Positions 15,001 through 30,000 of a DNA stretch of 64,000 bases are shown piece by piece. The DNA lies in contig NC_049988.1 of NCBI RefSeq assembly GCF_000003815.2, positions 13,634,119 through 13,698,118 on the forward strand. The letters are read 5' to 3'. The DNA comes from Branchiostoma floridae. Its lineage: Eukaryota; Chordata; Leptocardii; Amphioxiformes; Branchiostomatidae. Below the pieces are notes generated by a model. The model did not search any database, had not been told where the DNA came from, and worked only from the letters and a program-made list of their open reading frames with translations. Made by a program: the position numbers and the translations under genes. Numbering within the stretch: the stretch's first letter is position 1; every line of letters begins with the position of its first letter.

Positions 15001-18000
15001 TCAGTACCTCCAGGTAAAGACAACTAAAATCACAATTCTGATAAAACAAAACGAAAAGACTTACTTGTAAGTCCTTTTTGGGGTCCCAGAAGACAGCATA
15101 CATTATTTATATCTCTTAACCTTTGAATTCTGAATGTAAAGCTTTTATCCAGGACTGTTTGCAAAATGGTCATTTATCATGTTTATTCTCCTCTTTCAAC
15201 TTTCAGGTTGATCTTGGAGAGCTTGTCCACGTGACCGGCTTCATCACCCAGGGTGAGCCAGAAACCACCGACTTTGTCACCACCTACTACGTCACCTTCA
15301 GCACCGATGGTGTCAACTTTGTGCCATACACTGATGATGGCAAGGTTGTGGTAAGTTAGCCTTTTCTTGATTCAATCTACTAATTGTCGTCAAGCGTGAG
15401 AAAATATGCGTCACAATGTTTCAACTAAAAAACTTGATGTAGCTTGTTTTACCTTAAAGTTATCTTTTGTCAGTGCTTTGAAAACGTAGGGGAATACATG
15501 CTTTACTTACAATGTTGAACTAGTTAATTGACAAACTTGCAGATGAATATACATTGTAGAAGAATAGGATCCAATGGCAATAGTTTCTTGACAGAGTCCG
15601 CTATCTTCGTTATGATTGTTAATAGATTAATGACTTTAACAGTGTAAGGGTCATGTATCAAGCTGGGGCAGATTTGAAAATGTGTCAGTCTGAATGCTGG
15701 TGATTTTATTTGAGTCTAGGATTAGGACTAGGAGCAGGGACCGATTTGAAAGTGTGCCAGTCTGAATGCTGCTTATTTTGTTGGAGTTCATGATCAAAAA
15801 GCGGAGATGGGGTAGATTTGAGAATGTGCCAAGCTGAATGTTGGTGTCACTAGTGGTATATTTAGACGTCTACAAGGAATTTTTATTGATTATAGTTCTT
15901 ACTGAATTTATCATTTTGCATTTTTCAGACTTTCCCTGCCAACAGCGACAGCACCACTCCAGTCACCAACCTGCTGGACCTGAGCCGACCAATCACAGCT
16001 CAGTACATCCAGATCCACCCAGTGACCTGGAATGACAACATCGCCCTCCAGGCAGAGATCCTCGGCTGTGGAGGTGAGAACCGCTCCTGATAATGAACAC
16101 AAAAAAAAGGATGAAATATGACTTTTTCACCTTATTTTTCTTTTATTTCCATTCTGACCAGGATGATACCTTTCAACTACAACTAAATAACTTTTACTAA
16201 CTTGTTTTGTTTTATTCCACAGTGACCGCAACAACTACAGTTGCCAGCACAGGGACCACCCCTGGAACCACTGTCGTTACCACCATGAGCACACCTGTTG
16301 CTACCACACTGGGTACCACTATCCAGACCACAGAAAAGCCATCCACCATTCTGGTCACCGAGACACCTGGCACAACCACAACTGGTGCTATCACCGAGAC
16401 AACTGGTACCACCACCCTTGGAGTGGTGGAGACCACCAAGCCAACCACAATTGGCACTGTCACGCAGACCCAGCCCGGCACCACCACCCAGGGTATCACT
16501 GGTGAGACAACCACAACTGGTGCTGTTACACAGACCCAGCCTGGCACTACCACCCAGACTGGCACCACCAAGCCAACTCCAACAGTGACCATCCAGGTCA
16601 CAGACACAACTGGTACACTTGTTACCGTTACTGGTGTTGTCACTGAGCCAACCGGTCAGACCACCACCCAGGCTGTCACCCAGACCCAGACCGTCACCTC
16701 TTCCCAGCCTGTGACATACACTGATGTTATCACACAGACACAGACAACCAAGCCTGAGGGCACCACCACCCTGGCTACCACCAAGCCAACTGCGACCCAG
16801 ACCATTCTTGTCACTGACACTGTTGGCACTACCACCACTGGCTCAACTGCTACTACCAAGCCTCAGACCACTCTCGTTACTGGCACAACTGCTGGCACCA
16901 CCACCACTGGTTTTGTCACTGGCACCACAACGACCAAGCCCACTCCTGTGACCACCCTTATCACTGGCACAACTGGCACCACCACCACTGGTGTTGTCAT
17001 TGACACCACCACCATCAAGCCAACGGAGACTCAGAGCACTCTGGTCACCGGCACAACTCTTGGCACCACCACCACTGGTATTGTCACAGGGACCACCACC
17101 ACTGGTGTCACCAAGCCCACAACTCCTGTGACCACCACAGCAGCGCACAATGAGGTTTGCACAGAGCCTCTGGGAATGGAGGGCGGCCAGATCAAGCCAG
17201 ACCAGATCACCGCCTCCTCTCAGCAGGATGACCAGCACAAGCCTGAGGATGGTGTCCTGAACAACCCAAGTGCCTGGAAGCCTGATGACACTGATGTCAA
17301 CCCGTATATCCAGGTAATACTTGTCATTAGTCATGGCATATTATATCATACACCTTTATGAATTGTTGAAATTTCGAGCTCATTTCGAGTTTAGTCTTAT
17401 AGGTTACCACAACAAACTGCTTTCACCTCCCCTTGTTACTAGATTGACCTGCAAGAGCCGACCCACGTGACCGGCTTCATCACCCAGGGCAAGCCTGAGA
17501 CCAACGAGTTTGTCACCACCTACACTGTCTACTTCAGCACCGATGGTGTCAACTTTGAGCCATACACTGATGAGTTTGACAAGCCTGTGGTATGTTGAAA
17601 AACTGAGTCTAGGATATTTTGTTATAACTGTCCTACTGAATTCTTTACTTCACTACAAAAGATAATATTTCCACGTGCTAGACAGAAACTGAATTTACTA
17701 ACAATTTCTTTTTTTCGCTTCTTTTTATCAGATCTTCACAGCCAACAGTGACAGCACCACTCCAGTCACCAACCTGCTGGATGTGAACAACCCAATCACA
17801 ACTCAGTACATCCAGCTCCGCCCAACCAGCTGGAATGAGGACATCGCCATGCAGGTGGAGGTACTCGGCTGCAAGGGTGAGTATCTCACATCCAGAATAA
17901 TTCACTTGAATTTTGATGACCTGCACTACTGTGTCCCATGCAATAACTTGTATAATGGTGATTGACAAAGCCTGTTAATGATATTGTTTTGCCATGACAG

Positions 18001-21000
18001 AGCCTACCACCACCACAGCCACAGTTGGCACCACCACACAGGCTACCACTCCAATCATCGTTGTCAGCACAACTGGAACCACGATGATCACAACAACCAC
18101 CACACCTGCTGGACCTCTGCCCTGCCAGGTACTGTACAATCTATGTTGCTTAATAGCTACATGTTATTCCCTTTTAAAATGGTAACCAGTAGTCAGCAAA
18201 ATACAGTGGAAACATTTTTTGTAAAAGCAATGTCACCTCCATGGGTCTATTTCGCTCACCGCAGTCCTGTTGTTTTAATGTACACAATCATTTAGCAAAA
18301 ATGCTTCTAAGACATTTATGCATTAACCAAGATACATGTAGGGGGATAATGTCAATTTCAAAGGATTTCACAAGTCTTGTTTCCAAATTTGAATATGGGA
18401 CATTTTCCATTTCCTTTGGTTGACCATCATTGCTGTCTGTTTCAAAAACTGTTTAAAATCTCCAGTTTGCAATGCAATGTGATCTTAGTACAGACCTGTC
18501 AATTACATGTTGTGTTTTACATAAAATGTACAACTTATATTGTAATTGTAAGCATTTCTGATTGTCTTTGCTCTTGTTAACCAGGAGCCTCTCGGCATGG
18601 AGAGTGGTGAGATCAAGCCGGAGCAGATCACTGCCTCCTCTGTGTACCCAGACCCCATCGTTAGCCATGGTCCCGAGCAGGCCATCCTCAACAACCTGCC
18701 CAATGTGGACGGAACCGGCGCATGGTCTCCTTCTCCTGATGATGTCAACCCTTACCTCCAGGTGATTACAAACACTTTTGAAAAATAAGCAAGTGTTTGT
18801 GTGTGAGAGTGAGTGAGTGAAACAAACATGTTTGAGAAACGTATGGTAAAAAGATGACATTGTGTACTCAGGATGAAATTTGTACAACAAAGACTTTGGC
18901 TACATTATGACTGCACAAACACACTAAACAGTTCTGAGATGTTAAATCTTTAGCGAAGTACATTTGCTGTAAAAAAAAAAGAACAGCAATGCCACAGAAG
19001 TTTAGTGAAATTGTTTTTCATGAAGATTGTGTTGTATGTAGGCATATGTACCAACAACTGATTTAACTGTTTTTTTTATCTACAGGTTGATCTTGGCGAG
19101 CTTGTCCAGGTGACCGGCTTCATCACTCAGGGCCGTCCCGAGCACACACCTGAGCAGTACGTCACCGAGTACACTGTCTACTACAGCACTGATGGCATCA
19201 ACTTCATCCCATACACTGATGACACCAACACCCCTGTGGTCTTCAACGCCAACACTGACACCACCACACCTGTCACCAACCTGGTGTCCATCAGCAGACC
19301 AATCCTGGCACAGTACGTCCAGATCCACCCTCAGTCCTACAACGAGTATCCCAGCATGCAGCTGGAGATTCTGGGCTGCAGAGGTCAGTATATGGTTGTG
19401 CAGCTTCGTTTCTGCCACAGGTTTTTTCTCTTTTCCATATTGCATACTTTTCAGACGGATGTGTTCAAGCAGTAAGCAACTGTACCAATGACCAAGTCCT
19501 TACAGCTCTGTTTCTTCCCCCTTTCAGTGAACGAGCCAACAACAACTCAGCTCTACACTACCACCACCGGGACACAGCCAATCAGCACCGTTGTTGTGAC
19601 AGAAACAACCACCAAGCCAGTGACACAGACCTCCGCCCAGACCACCATCGGCCAGACCACCACCACTGCCCAGGTGACAACCACCACTGGCAAGCCAACC
19701 ACTGGTGTGGTGACTGAGCAGACAACCACCACTGGTGTTGTTACTCAGACCAGCATTGTGACTGAGAAGCCCACAACTACAGCTGGTGTGACTACACCTG
19801 GAACAACCACCATCCAGACCAAGCCAACCACTCCAGTCACAACCACCGCTGCAAACAACGAGCCATGCAGGGTACGTTTTTTTTATTGGCTTAATGTGTG
19901 TGTAATGGTAAGAGGCAAACTGAAAATGGAGAGGTAAAATGCAGTGTTTATCTATAAGTTAACACACCAGAAAGTCTCAAGCCAGTTGTGTGGTAATTGT
20001 GTCAAAATAGAAATATTGAAATCTATTTTTTCCGAATGTGTGTTTTGATAGTTTGTCTGCTACTAGATACATGTATCAACATTGCCTTATTTTTAAAATC
20101 TCAGATTCTAAATCTTACCATACCTATTTCCAGGAGCCTATGGGTCTGGAGAACGGCCTGGTCAAGCCAGACCAGATCACTGCCTCCTCTCACCTGGATG
20201 ACCAGCACAAGCCTGAGGACGGTGTCCTGAACAACCCAACTGGTTCCTGGAGGCCAGTCACCAATGACCAGACTCAGTACCTCCAGGTAAAGACAACTAA
20301 AATCACAATTTTGATAAATCAATTTATGTCTTTCTCAAGGATTTTAGCCACAGAAGATAGTATACATTATTAGGCTCATAACCTGACTTATTTCGCATGT
20401 CAAGCATTTAGTCAGAAATGTTTGAAAACATTTATTTATTGTGTTTATTCTCCAACTTCCAGGTTGATCTTGGAGAGCTTGTCCACGTGACCGGTTTCAT
20501 CACCCAGGGTGAGCCAGAAACCACCAACTTTGTCACCACCTACTACGTCACCTTCAGCACTGATGGTGTCAACTTTGTACCATACACTGATGATGGCAAG
20601 GTTGTGGTAAGTTGGCCTTTTCTTGATTCAATCTACTAAATGTTGTCATCATCATCACATAGAAATACATGTATGTACATGTACATGTATGACATCTTAC
20701 TAAAGAGCACAGTTAAGCTTTATTTACCATATCTTTGGTCTGCTTTGAAAACATAGGAGAAGACATGCCTGATGTACAATGTAGAACTAGTTAATTGATA
20801 AACGTACTACAGATGTATATAGAAGAAAAGGATCCGATGGAAGTGGTTTTATGACAGGGTCTGCTAACTTCGTTATTACTGTAACAACTTAAACAGTGTC
20901 AGGGTGAACTTATCAAGCTGGGGCAGATTTGAAATTGCGTCAGTCTAAATGCTGCTTATTTGCTGATTCTAGGATTAGGGCTAGGAGCTGGGTCCAATTC

Positions 21001-24000
21001 GAAAGTGTGCCGGACTGAATGCTGCTTATTTTGTTGGAGTTCAGGATGAAATAGTGGAGATGGGTTAGATTTGAGAATGTACCAACCTGAATGCTGGTGT
21101 CACAAGTAGTATCTTTTTAATCTACAAGTTATGTCTATTGATTATAGTTGTTATTGAATTAACATTTACATTTGTATCATCATTGCATTTTTCAGACTTT
21201 CCCTGCCAACAGCGACAGCACCACTCCAGTCACCAACCTGCTGGACCTGAGCCGACCAATCACAGCTCAGTACATCCAGATCCACCCAGTGACCTGGAAC
21301 GACAACATCGCTCTCCAGGCAGAGATCCTCGGCTGTGGAGGTGAGAACTGGCAGTGATATTGAAGAAAAAAGGATGCAAAATTACATTTTCAACATATTT
21401 TCCTTTAATTTTACTTCCATTCTGATGAGGATGATACCTTTCAACTACAACTAAGTAATTTTTTCTAACTTGTTTTGTTTTATTCCACAGTGACTGCAAC
21501 AACTACAGTTGCCAGCACAGGGACCACCCCTGGAACCACTGTCGTCACCACCATGAGCACACCTGTTGCTACCACACTGGGCACCACTATCCAGACCACA
21601 GAGAAGCCATCCACCATTCTGGTCACCGAGACACCTGGCACAACCACAACTGGCTCTTTCACCGAGACAACTGGTACCACCACCCTTGGAGTGGTGGAGA
21701 CCACCAAGCCAACCACCACTGGTGCTGTCACACAGACCGAGCCTGGCACCACCACCCAGGGTATCACTGGTGAGACAACCACCACTGGTGCTGTCACACA
21801 GACCCAGCCCGGCACCACCACCCAGACTGGCACCACCAAGCCAACTCCAACAGTGACCATCCAGGTTACAGACACAACTGGTACACTTGTTACCGTTACT
21901 GGTGTTGTCACTGAGCCAACTGGTCAGACCACCACCCAGGCTGTCACCCAGACCCAGACCGTCACCTCTTCCCAGCCTGTGACATACACTGATGTTATCA
22001 CACAGACACAGACAACCAAGCCTGAGGGCACCACCACCCTAGCTACCACCAAGCCAACTGCGACCCAGACCATTCTTGTCACTGACACTGTTGGCACTAC
22101 CACCACTGGCTCAACTGCTACTACCAAGCCTCAGACCACTCTCGTTACTGGCACGACTGCTGGCACCACCACCACTGGTTTTGTCACTGGCACCACAACA
22201 ACCAAGCCCACTCCTGTGACCACCCTTATCACTGGCACAACTGGCACCACCACCACTGGTGTTGTCATTGACACCACCACCATCAAGCCAACGGAGACTC
22301 AGAGCACTCTGGTCACCGGCACAACTCTTGGCACCACCACCACTGGTATTGTCACAGAGACCACCACCACTGGTGTCACCAAGCCCACAACTCCTGTGAC
22401 CACCACAGCAGCGCACAATGAGGTTTGCACAGAGCCTCTGGGAATGGAGGGTGGCCAGATCAAGCCAGACCAGATCACTGCCTCCTCTCAGCTGGATGAC
22501 CAGCACAAGCCTGAGGATGGTGTCCTCAACAACCCAAGTGCCTGGAAGCCTGATGACACTGATGTCAACCCGTACATCCAGGTAAGACTTGTCATTAGTC
22601 ATGCCATAGTCTACACCTTCTTGAATTGTTGAAATTTTGAGCTCATTTCAAGCTTAGTCTTACAGTTTACCACAATAAACTGTTTTTACCTCCCCTTGTT
22701 ACTAGATTGACCTGCAAGAGCCGACCCACGTGACCGGCTTCATCACCCAGGGCAAGCCTGAGACCAATGAGTTTGTCACCACCTACACTGTCTACTTCAG
22801 CACTGATGGTGTCAACTTTGAGCCATACACTGATGAGTTCAACAGGCCTGTGGTAAGTTGGTTGAAATTGTTCACTTGCAAAGCATTTGCCATACAGTCA
22901 TACATCATTGTACATCTTTATGTTTAAGGTGGACAGAAAATGATATTCTATTCTAACACTTAATCTTCTTTTCCTGTACCAGACCTTCACTGGAAACAGT
23001 GACAGCACCACTCCAGTCACCAACCTGCTGGATGTGAACCGACCAATCACAGCTCAGTACTTCCAGATCCACCCAACAACCTTCAATGAGGACATCGCCA
23101 TGCAGGTGGAGGTGCTCGGCTGCAAGGGTGAGCATTCTGAAGAATAAGTCGCTAGCTTGAATTTTCATTTTCAGGGCCGAGACTACTGTGTCGCAGAGAC
23201 TAACTTGTAAAATGTTACTTGAAGACAAAGCCTGTAAATCATATTGTTTTGCCATGACAGAGCCTACCACCACCACAGCCACAGTTGGCACCACAACCAA
23301 GCCTACCACTACTCAGGCTACTACCACTCAGGGTACTACTACTCAGGCTACTACACCAATCATCGTTGTCAGCACCACTGGAACCACGATGATCACAACG
23401 ACAACCACACCTGTTGGACCTCTGCCCTGCCAGGTACACTATCTGTTATCAACTTATTGCCTTTAAACATGGTTGGTTAGCAAAAAGACAGTGGAAACAA
23501 ATTTATTAGGATGAGAAGAATTGCTAGATTTATAACAATGTCACATACATGGGTCTCTTTAGCTCTCAGCTGTCCTGATAGTTCCAAGATTGTTCAAAAT
23601 CTCCACAGCTTGCAATAATTAGTTCCTACTTGTCAATGTCATGTTTCCGTGTACGTGAAACATATAGAATGCAGCTAACAGTAAATTGATGTAATAGTAA
23701 CCATTTCTGATTGTCTTTGTTCTTGTTAAACAGGAGCCTCTTGGCATGGAGAGTGGTGAGATCAAGCCGGAGCAGATCACTGCCTCCTCTGTGTACCCAG
23801 ATCCCATCGAAAGTCACGGTCCCGAGCAGGCCATCCTCAACAACCTGCCCGATATGGACGGAACTGGCGCATGGTCTCCTTCTCCTGATGATGTCAACCC
23901 TTACCTCCAGGTACGTTCCAACACGTTTGAAAAATAAGCATTGTTTTGAGACACTTTTGATAAGGAGATACAGTACATGACATTATATTATTCAGAATGA

Positions 24001-27000
24001 AATTTATAAAACAGAGTCTACATTATAAATAAATTCAGTTAGCAGGTCTGAGATGTTAAAACTTATATTTGCTGTAAATACAAGCAGCAATGCCACAGAA
24101 AATTACATTGAGTGCAACTGTTTTTCATGAAGATTGTGTTGTATGTAGGCATATGTACCAACAACTGTTTTTTGATCTACAGGTTGATCTTGGCGAGCTT
24201 GTCCAGGTGACCGGCTTCATCACTCAGGGCCGTCCTCAGTACACACCTGAGCAGTACGTCACCGAGTACACTGTCTACTACAGCACTGATGGCATCAACT
24301 TCATCCCATACACTGATGACACCAACACTCCTGTGGTCTTCAACGCCAACACTGACACCACCACACCTGTCACCAACCTGGTGTCCATCAGCAGACCAAT
24401 CCTGGCACAGTATGTCCAGATCCACCCTCAGTCCTACAACGAGTATCCCAGCATGCAGCTGGAGATTCTGGGCTGCAGAGGTCAGTATATGGTTGTGCGG
24501 CGTCCTTTCTGCCACAGCTTTTTTTCTCTTTTCCATATTGCTTGTTCTTGCAGTAAACAAGTGCACCAATGACCAACCAAAATTTCTTCTTCCTTCTTTC
24601 AGTGAACGAGCCAACAACAACCCAGCTCTTCACCACCACCACAGGGACACAGCCAATCAGCACTGTTGTTGTAACAGAAACAACCACCAAGCCAGTGACA
24701 CAGACCTCCGCCCAGACCACCATCGGCCAGACCACCACCACTGCCCAGGTGACAACCACCACTGGCAAGCCAACCACTGGTGTGGTTACTGAGCAGACAA
24801 CCACCACTGGTGTTGTTACTCAGACCAGCATTGTGACTGAGAAGCCCACAACTACAGCTGGTGTGACTACACCTGGAACAACCACCATCCAGACCAAGCC
24901 AACCACTCCAGTCACAACCACCGCTGCAAACAACGAGCCATGCAGGGTAAGGTTTTTTCCTTCATTTTGTTTATAATGGTTCAATTGGTAGTAGACAGAG
25001 ATAAGAACATGCATTTACCACTTAGAAGAATTGTAGAAAAAGATGATTTGGTAGAAATAAATCTTCATAAATAATTGAAATACTCATTACAAAGGGCCAT
25101 TAACAATATAGCAATGAGTTCAAACCCTGTCCAAAAACATGGTTACAATTAAATGTATTCGGGATCAAAATCTGTCACATTTATTCTCCTTGCATGTCTC
25201 TATACGTTGCATGTATTCTGGAGGTTTGACAAGGTCATCTTAGTCTGTTTCATCTCTTTTACTTTCTCACATGATCTTTCTTCAATTTTTACATCTTCAT
25301 CTTTTTGCTAACAGGAGCCTATGGGTCTGGAGAACGGCCTGGTCAAGCCAGACCAGATCACTGCCTCCTCTCACCTGGATGACCAGCACAAGCCTGAGGA
25401 CGGTGTCCTGAACAACCCAACTGGTTCCTGGAGACCAGTCACCAATGACCAGACTCAGTACCTCCAGGTGGGCGTGGTGAAATCACAGTTATCATTTTTA
25501 ATTCTGAAATGCCTGCTGAGCACATATGTATACGGTTTGCACATAAGAATATGATGTCTGTATGTGGGTCCGCTCTCTTTATGGTTTGGGGGTATTTCTC
25601 ACTTAAATGGGGCATACCGCAACAAACCACATCAATTGGGGAGGTAAATCTGCAGCAGCAGCACAGAATACTTAAGTTTCACTGATCTCATTAATTAACC
25701 AACTTAGGAGGGGGGGTTAAATTGGAAAAAAAATTCCCAACAGGACAAGGGTCAAGACACAGATGTTGGATTTTACCATCTTTATTCGTGGCTAGTGGTC
25801 AAACAGAACGTTGAACCAGGGAGGTTTTATCAAGCCTCGTTGGTTGAGCATAGATGTATTTCTTGCTCATGAGCTATACATTTGTTATCTTAAATGTAGA
25901 TGGCAATGACATCTGATAGATAGATTCCATGAACTCAGTTTGAAATGTAAATTTACCTAATTGTTGTATTAAGAATGACATATTATAATTTGGATTCTTT
26001 CAGGTTGATCTTGGAGAGCTTGTCCATGTGACCGGCTTCATCACCCAGGGTGAGCCAGAAACCACCGACTTTGTCACCACCTACTACGTCACCTTCAGCA
26101 CTGATGGTGTCAACTTTGTGCCATACACTGATGATGGCAAGGTTGTGGTAAGTTGGCCTTTCTTTTCTTTCAAGAAAGGAAACATCTTTTCTTTTGTTTC
26201 CTTGTGCCTGATAAATGATTGTGGAACTGAAACTTTAAAGATATGCTAGACATGCTAAACTGTTCCAGTAGTATCAGTTTGGTAAATTTTGTGCTTATTT
26301 CATTCTTAAGGGCATGATTTTACTTACATGTAGCAACAAATAGAGGTACAAGTAAAACAGATGCAGACTTGTACAGAAACATGTTTTTCTTCAACATTCA
26401 GTAAATTTTTGTATCATTTCTCTATTTTCCAGACTTTTGCTGCCAACAGCGACAGCTCTACTCCAGTCACCAACCTGCTGGACCTGAGCCGACCAATTAC
26501 AGCTCAGTACATCCAGATCCACCCAGTGACCTGGAATGACAACATCGCCCTCCAGGCAGAGATCCTCGGCTGCGGAGGTAAGAACCGCTCCTGCTGTATC
26601 TGTGTGTGCTTATGTCCAAAATAGGAGAGCAAAATAAGTCTCATTTCATCCCTTTTCTGACAACAGTGGTGCAAATGTTTTTAATGACTTGTACAATTGA
26701 TCAAGCAAAATCTGTCCTTTCTCTCATCTTACAGTGACAACAACACCTGCAACAACCATCTTCAGCACTGAGCCCACTCCTGGCACTGTTACCATCGGTA
26801 CTGTGACCACTTCCACCCTGAGCACAGCCACTGCTACCACTCTGGGTACCACTATCCAGACCACAGGGAAGCCAACCACCACTGGTGCTATCACCGAGAC
26901 AACTGGCACCACCACCCTTGGAGTGGGAGAGACCACCAAGCCAACCACCACTGGTGCTGTCACACAGACCCAGCCTGACACCACCACCCAGATTGTCACT

Positions 27001-30000
27001 GGTACAACCATCGGCACTCTGCCAACTGGTACAACCACCACTGGTGCTGTCACCCAGACTCAGGTGGTGACTGTCACCTCTTCCCAGCCTGTGACATACA
27101 CCGATGTTGTCACACTGACGACCAAGCCTGAGGTCACCACCACCCTGGCTACCACCAAGCCAACTCCGACCCAGACCATTGTCACTGGCACAACTGCTGG
27201 TACCACCACCACTGGTATCGTTACCGGCACCACAACCATCAAGCCAACTGAGACGCAGAGCACTCTGGTCACCGGCACAACTCTTGGCACCACCACCACT
27301 GGTATTGTCACTGAGACCACCACCACTGGTGTCACCAAGCCCACAACTCCCGTGACCACCACAGCAGCAAACAATGAAGTTTGCACAGAGCCTCTGGGAA
27401 TGGAGGGCGGCCAGATCAAGCCAGACCAGATCACTGCCTCCTCTCAGCTGGATGACCAGCACAAGCCTGAGGATGGTGTCCTGAACAACCCAAGTGCCTG
27501 GAAGCCTGATGACACCGATGTCAACCCGTACATCCAGGTAACTAAGCAAGAAATTGCCATAAGCCTTGCTTCTTTTAACATTTTACTATTACAGTAACAA
27601 TCAACAAGTTTTAGACTGTTCTTTGTTGTAGAATGTATATTGACCTGCCCTTTCATTCACCCAGATTGACCTGCTTGAGCCGACCCACGTGACCGGCTTC
27701 ATCACCCAGGGCAAGCCTGAGACCAACGAGTTTGTCACCACCTACACTGTCTACTTCAGCAACGATGGTGTCAACTTCCTGCCATACACTGATGAGTTCA
27801 ACAGGCCTGTGGTAAGTTGGTTGACAATTGTTCACTTGTGAAGCATTTGCCATTTACATCATTGTACATTTTTTTTGTTTAAAGAGAACAGAAAATAATA
27901 TTCTATTCTAACACTTAATCTCCTTTTCCTGTACCAGACCTTCACTGCCAACAGTGACAGCACCACTCCAGTCACCAACCTGCTGGATGTGAACCGACCA
28001 GTCACAGCTCAGTACTTCCAGATCCACCCAACAACCTTCAATGAGGACATCGCCATGCAGGTGGAGGTGCTCGGCTGCAAGGGTGAGTCTCCTGTGTTCT
28101 GCTGAACATGAACAATGTTCTTACAATACATCTAGATGTAGGAAGCAATCTTAGGTCTACATAGCATGTATCTAGTATGAGTTTTTATCATATTTGGCTC
28201 TATTGGTCTTGAGCTATGAATTTATGAGCTAGAGTAAGGCTTTCATAAAAGTACAAGGCTCCAACAGCCAACGGGCTCCAAAAAGTTTTGATGCAAAAGA
28301 TGTTGTGCAATGAAAACCATTCATTTATTCATTGCAATACAGGTAGCTTCTTACTGCCTTTTCAAACTCTAAATAAGATTATATTTTTTGGCCATGGCAG
28401 AGCCTACCACCACCACAGCCACAGTTGGTACCACCACCAAGCCTACCACCACTCAGGCCACCACCACTCAGGGTACTACCACTCAGGCTACCACCACCCA
28501 GGCTACCACCACCCCAATCATTGTGGTCAGCTCCACCACTGGCACCACCATTGTGATGACCACCACCACACCTGTTGGACCTCTTCCCTGCCAGGTTTGT
28601 CTTAGATAATCTTTCTATAGTTCTATATCTGTCTCTGAGTACAAAGAGAAACATGGAGAAATCCTGATTTTATACCTTGTTTCAGCTTATAATGTTGAGG
28701 AAATGTTTGATTTTTAAGAGCACGATAATTGTGTTGTAGAGCCTTGAAGAGACACTGCCTTTCCATTACAAATCCATCTCTTGCAAAGTGGTGCTTTGTT
28801 TTGCTTTTCCCACAAGCATTTTTTATTAAATGTAGAACACTTTTGGCCAGCAACAATAATATAATGGTAAGCATTAAAATGATTGTCTTTCTTTTTGTTA
28901 ACCAGGAGCCTCTTGGCATGGAGAGTGGTGAGATCAAGCCGGAGCAGATCACTGCCTCCTCTGTGTACCCAGACCCCATCATCAGCCACGGTCCCGAGCA
29001 GGCCATCCTCAACAACCTGCCCAATGTGGACGGAATCGGCGCATGGTCTCCTTCTCCTGATGATGTCAACCCATACCTCCAGGTGATTGGATGTCAAAAG
29101 CATTTGATACTTGAAAGCAATGAATGCTAAGCACAGCTTCTCAACATTAAGCACTGCATCGCATCCTATCTCTCCAAAGTGACTCTTATACTGTTGCATG
29201 TCTTTGGGAATCACAAACACGAACTGAGAGCATACTAGTAGCTACATGTTAAATGTCATGATAACCACATTTCAGATTTATATCTTGTATAAAAGCCAAT
29301 GTACTACAGTAATTTCAGTACTGAAGTGAGCCATTCGTTGTAGTAAAAAATTAAGTTTAAGGATTCCAAAAAGGGCAGTAGTTCTTATAACAGCCATAAT
29401 ACAGTGTCTGAAATAATGGTGTAGGAATACCACATACAATGCACAAAAGTTTAAAATTAAATGGCCTTCACTGTCTTTCATCTACAGGTTGATCTTGGCG
29501 AGCTTGTCCAGGTGACCGGCTTCATCACTCAGGGCCGTCCTCAGTACACACCTGAGCAGTACGTCACCGAGTACACTGTCTACTACAGCACCGATGGCGT
29601 CAACTTCATCCCATACACTGATGACACCAACACTCCTGTGGTCTTCAACGCCAACACTGACACCACCACACCTGTCACCAACCTGGTGTCCATCAGCCGA
29701 CCAATCCTGGCACAGTACGTCCAGATCCACCCTCAGTCCTACAACGAGTATCCCAGCATGCAGCTGGAGATTCTGGGCTGCAGAGGTCAGTACATGGCAA
29801 TGACACACTTCTCCTTTTTGCTACAAGTTGTGATCTTTTATAGACTTAATCTGAGGAGGCTTGGATTGTTTCAACTTACAACTGTTTTTCTTGTGATGTC
29901 CATAGTGTTTGGTTGAAAGTTACAAGTTGATCAAATTGGTTTGAGTGAGCCACAAAGGTTGCAGCATCTTCCACCGGTATGCAAGTGACCAAAAATCCTT

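Noticed and set aside
16298-16588. Pro/Gln/Ser-rich alternative plus-strand frames in PTS exons
   Set aside because: Shifted readings of the Thr frame; phase continuity with flanking domain exons picks only the Thr frame.
23261-23433. CRISPR-like or satellite array suspicion from regular ACTACT/CAGGCT units
   Set aside because: The units are coding QATTT repeats in a spliced exon; there are no spacers.
26724-27053. Val-rich minus-strand frames that look hydrophobic, like membrane proteins
   Set aside because: They are reverse readings of GTN/CAC codons in Thr repeats; no conserved domain, and the plus strand has a clear reading frame with spliced homologues.
28729-29130. Possible upstream extension of the D9 first exon into the intron
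   Set aside because: An AACCAG acceptor sits exactly at the GAGCCT start shared by all discoidin copies; the extension has no counterpart in D3 or D6.
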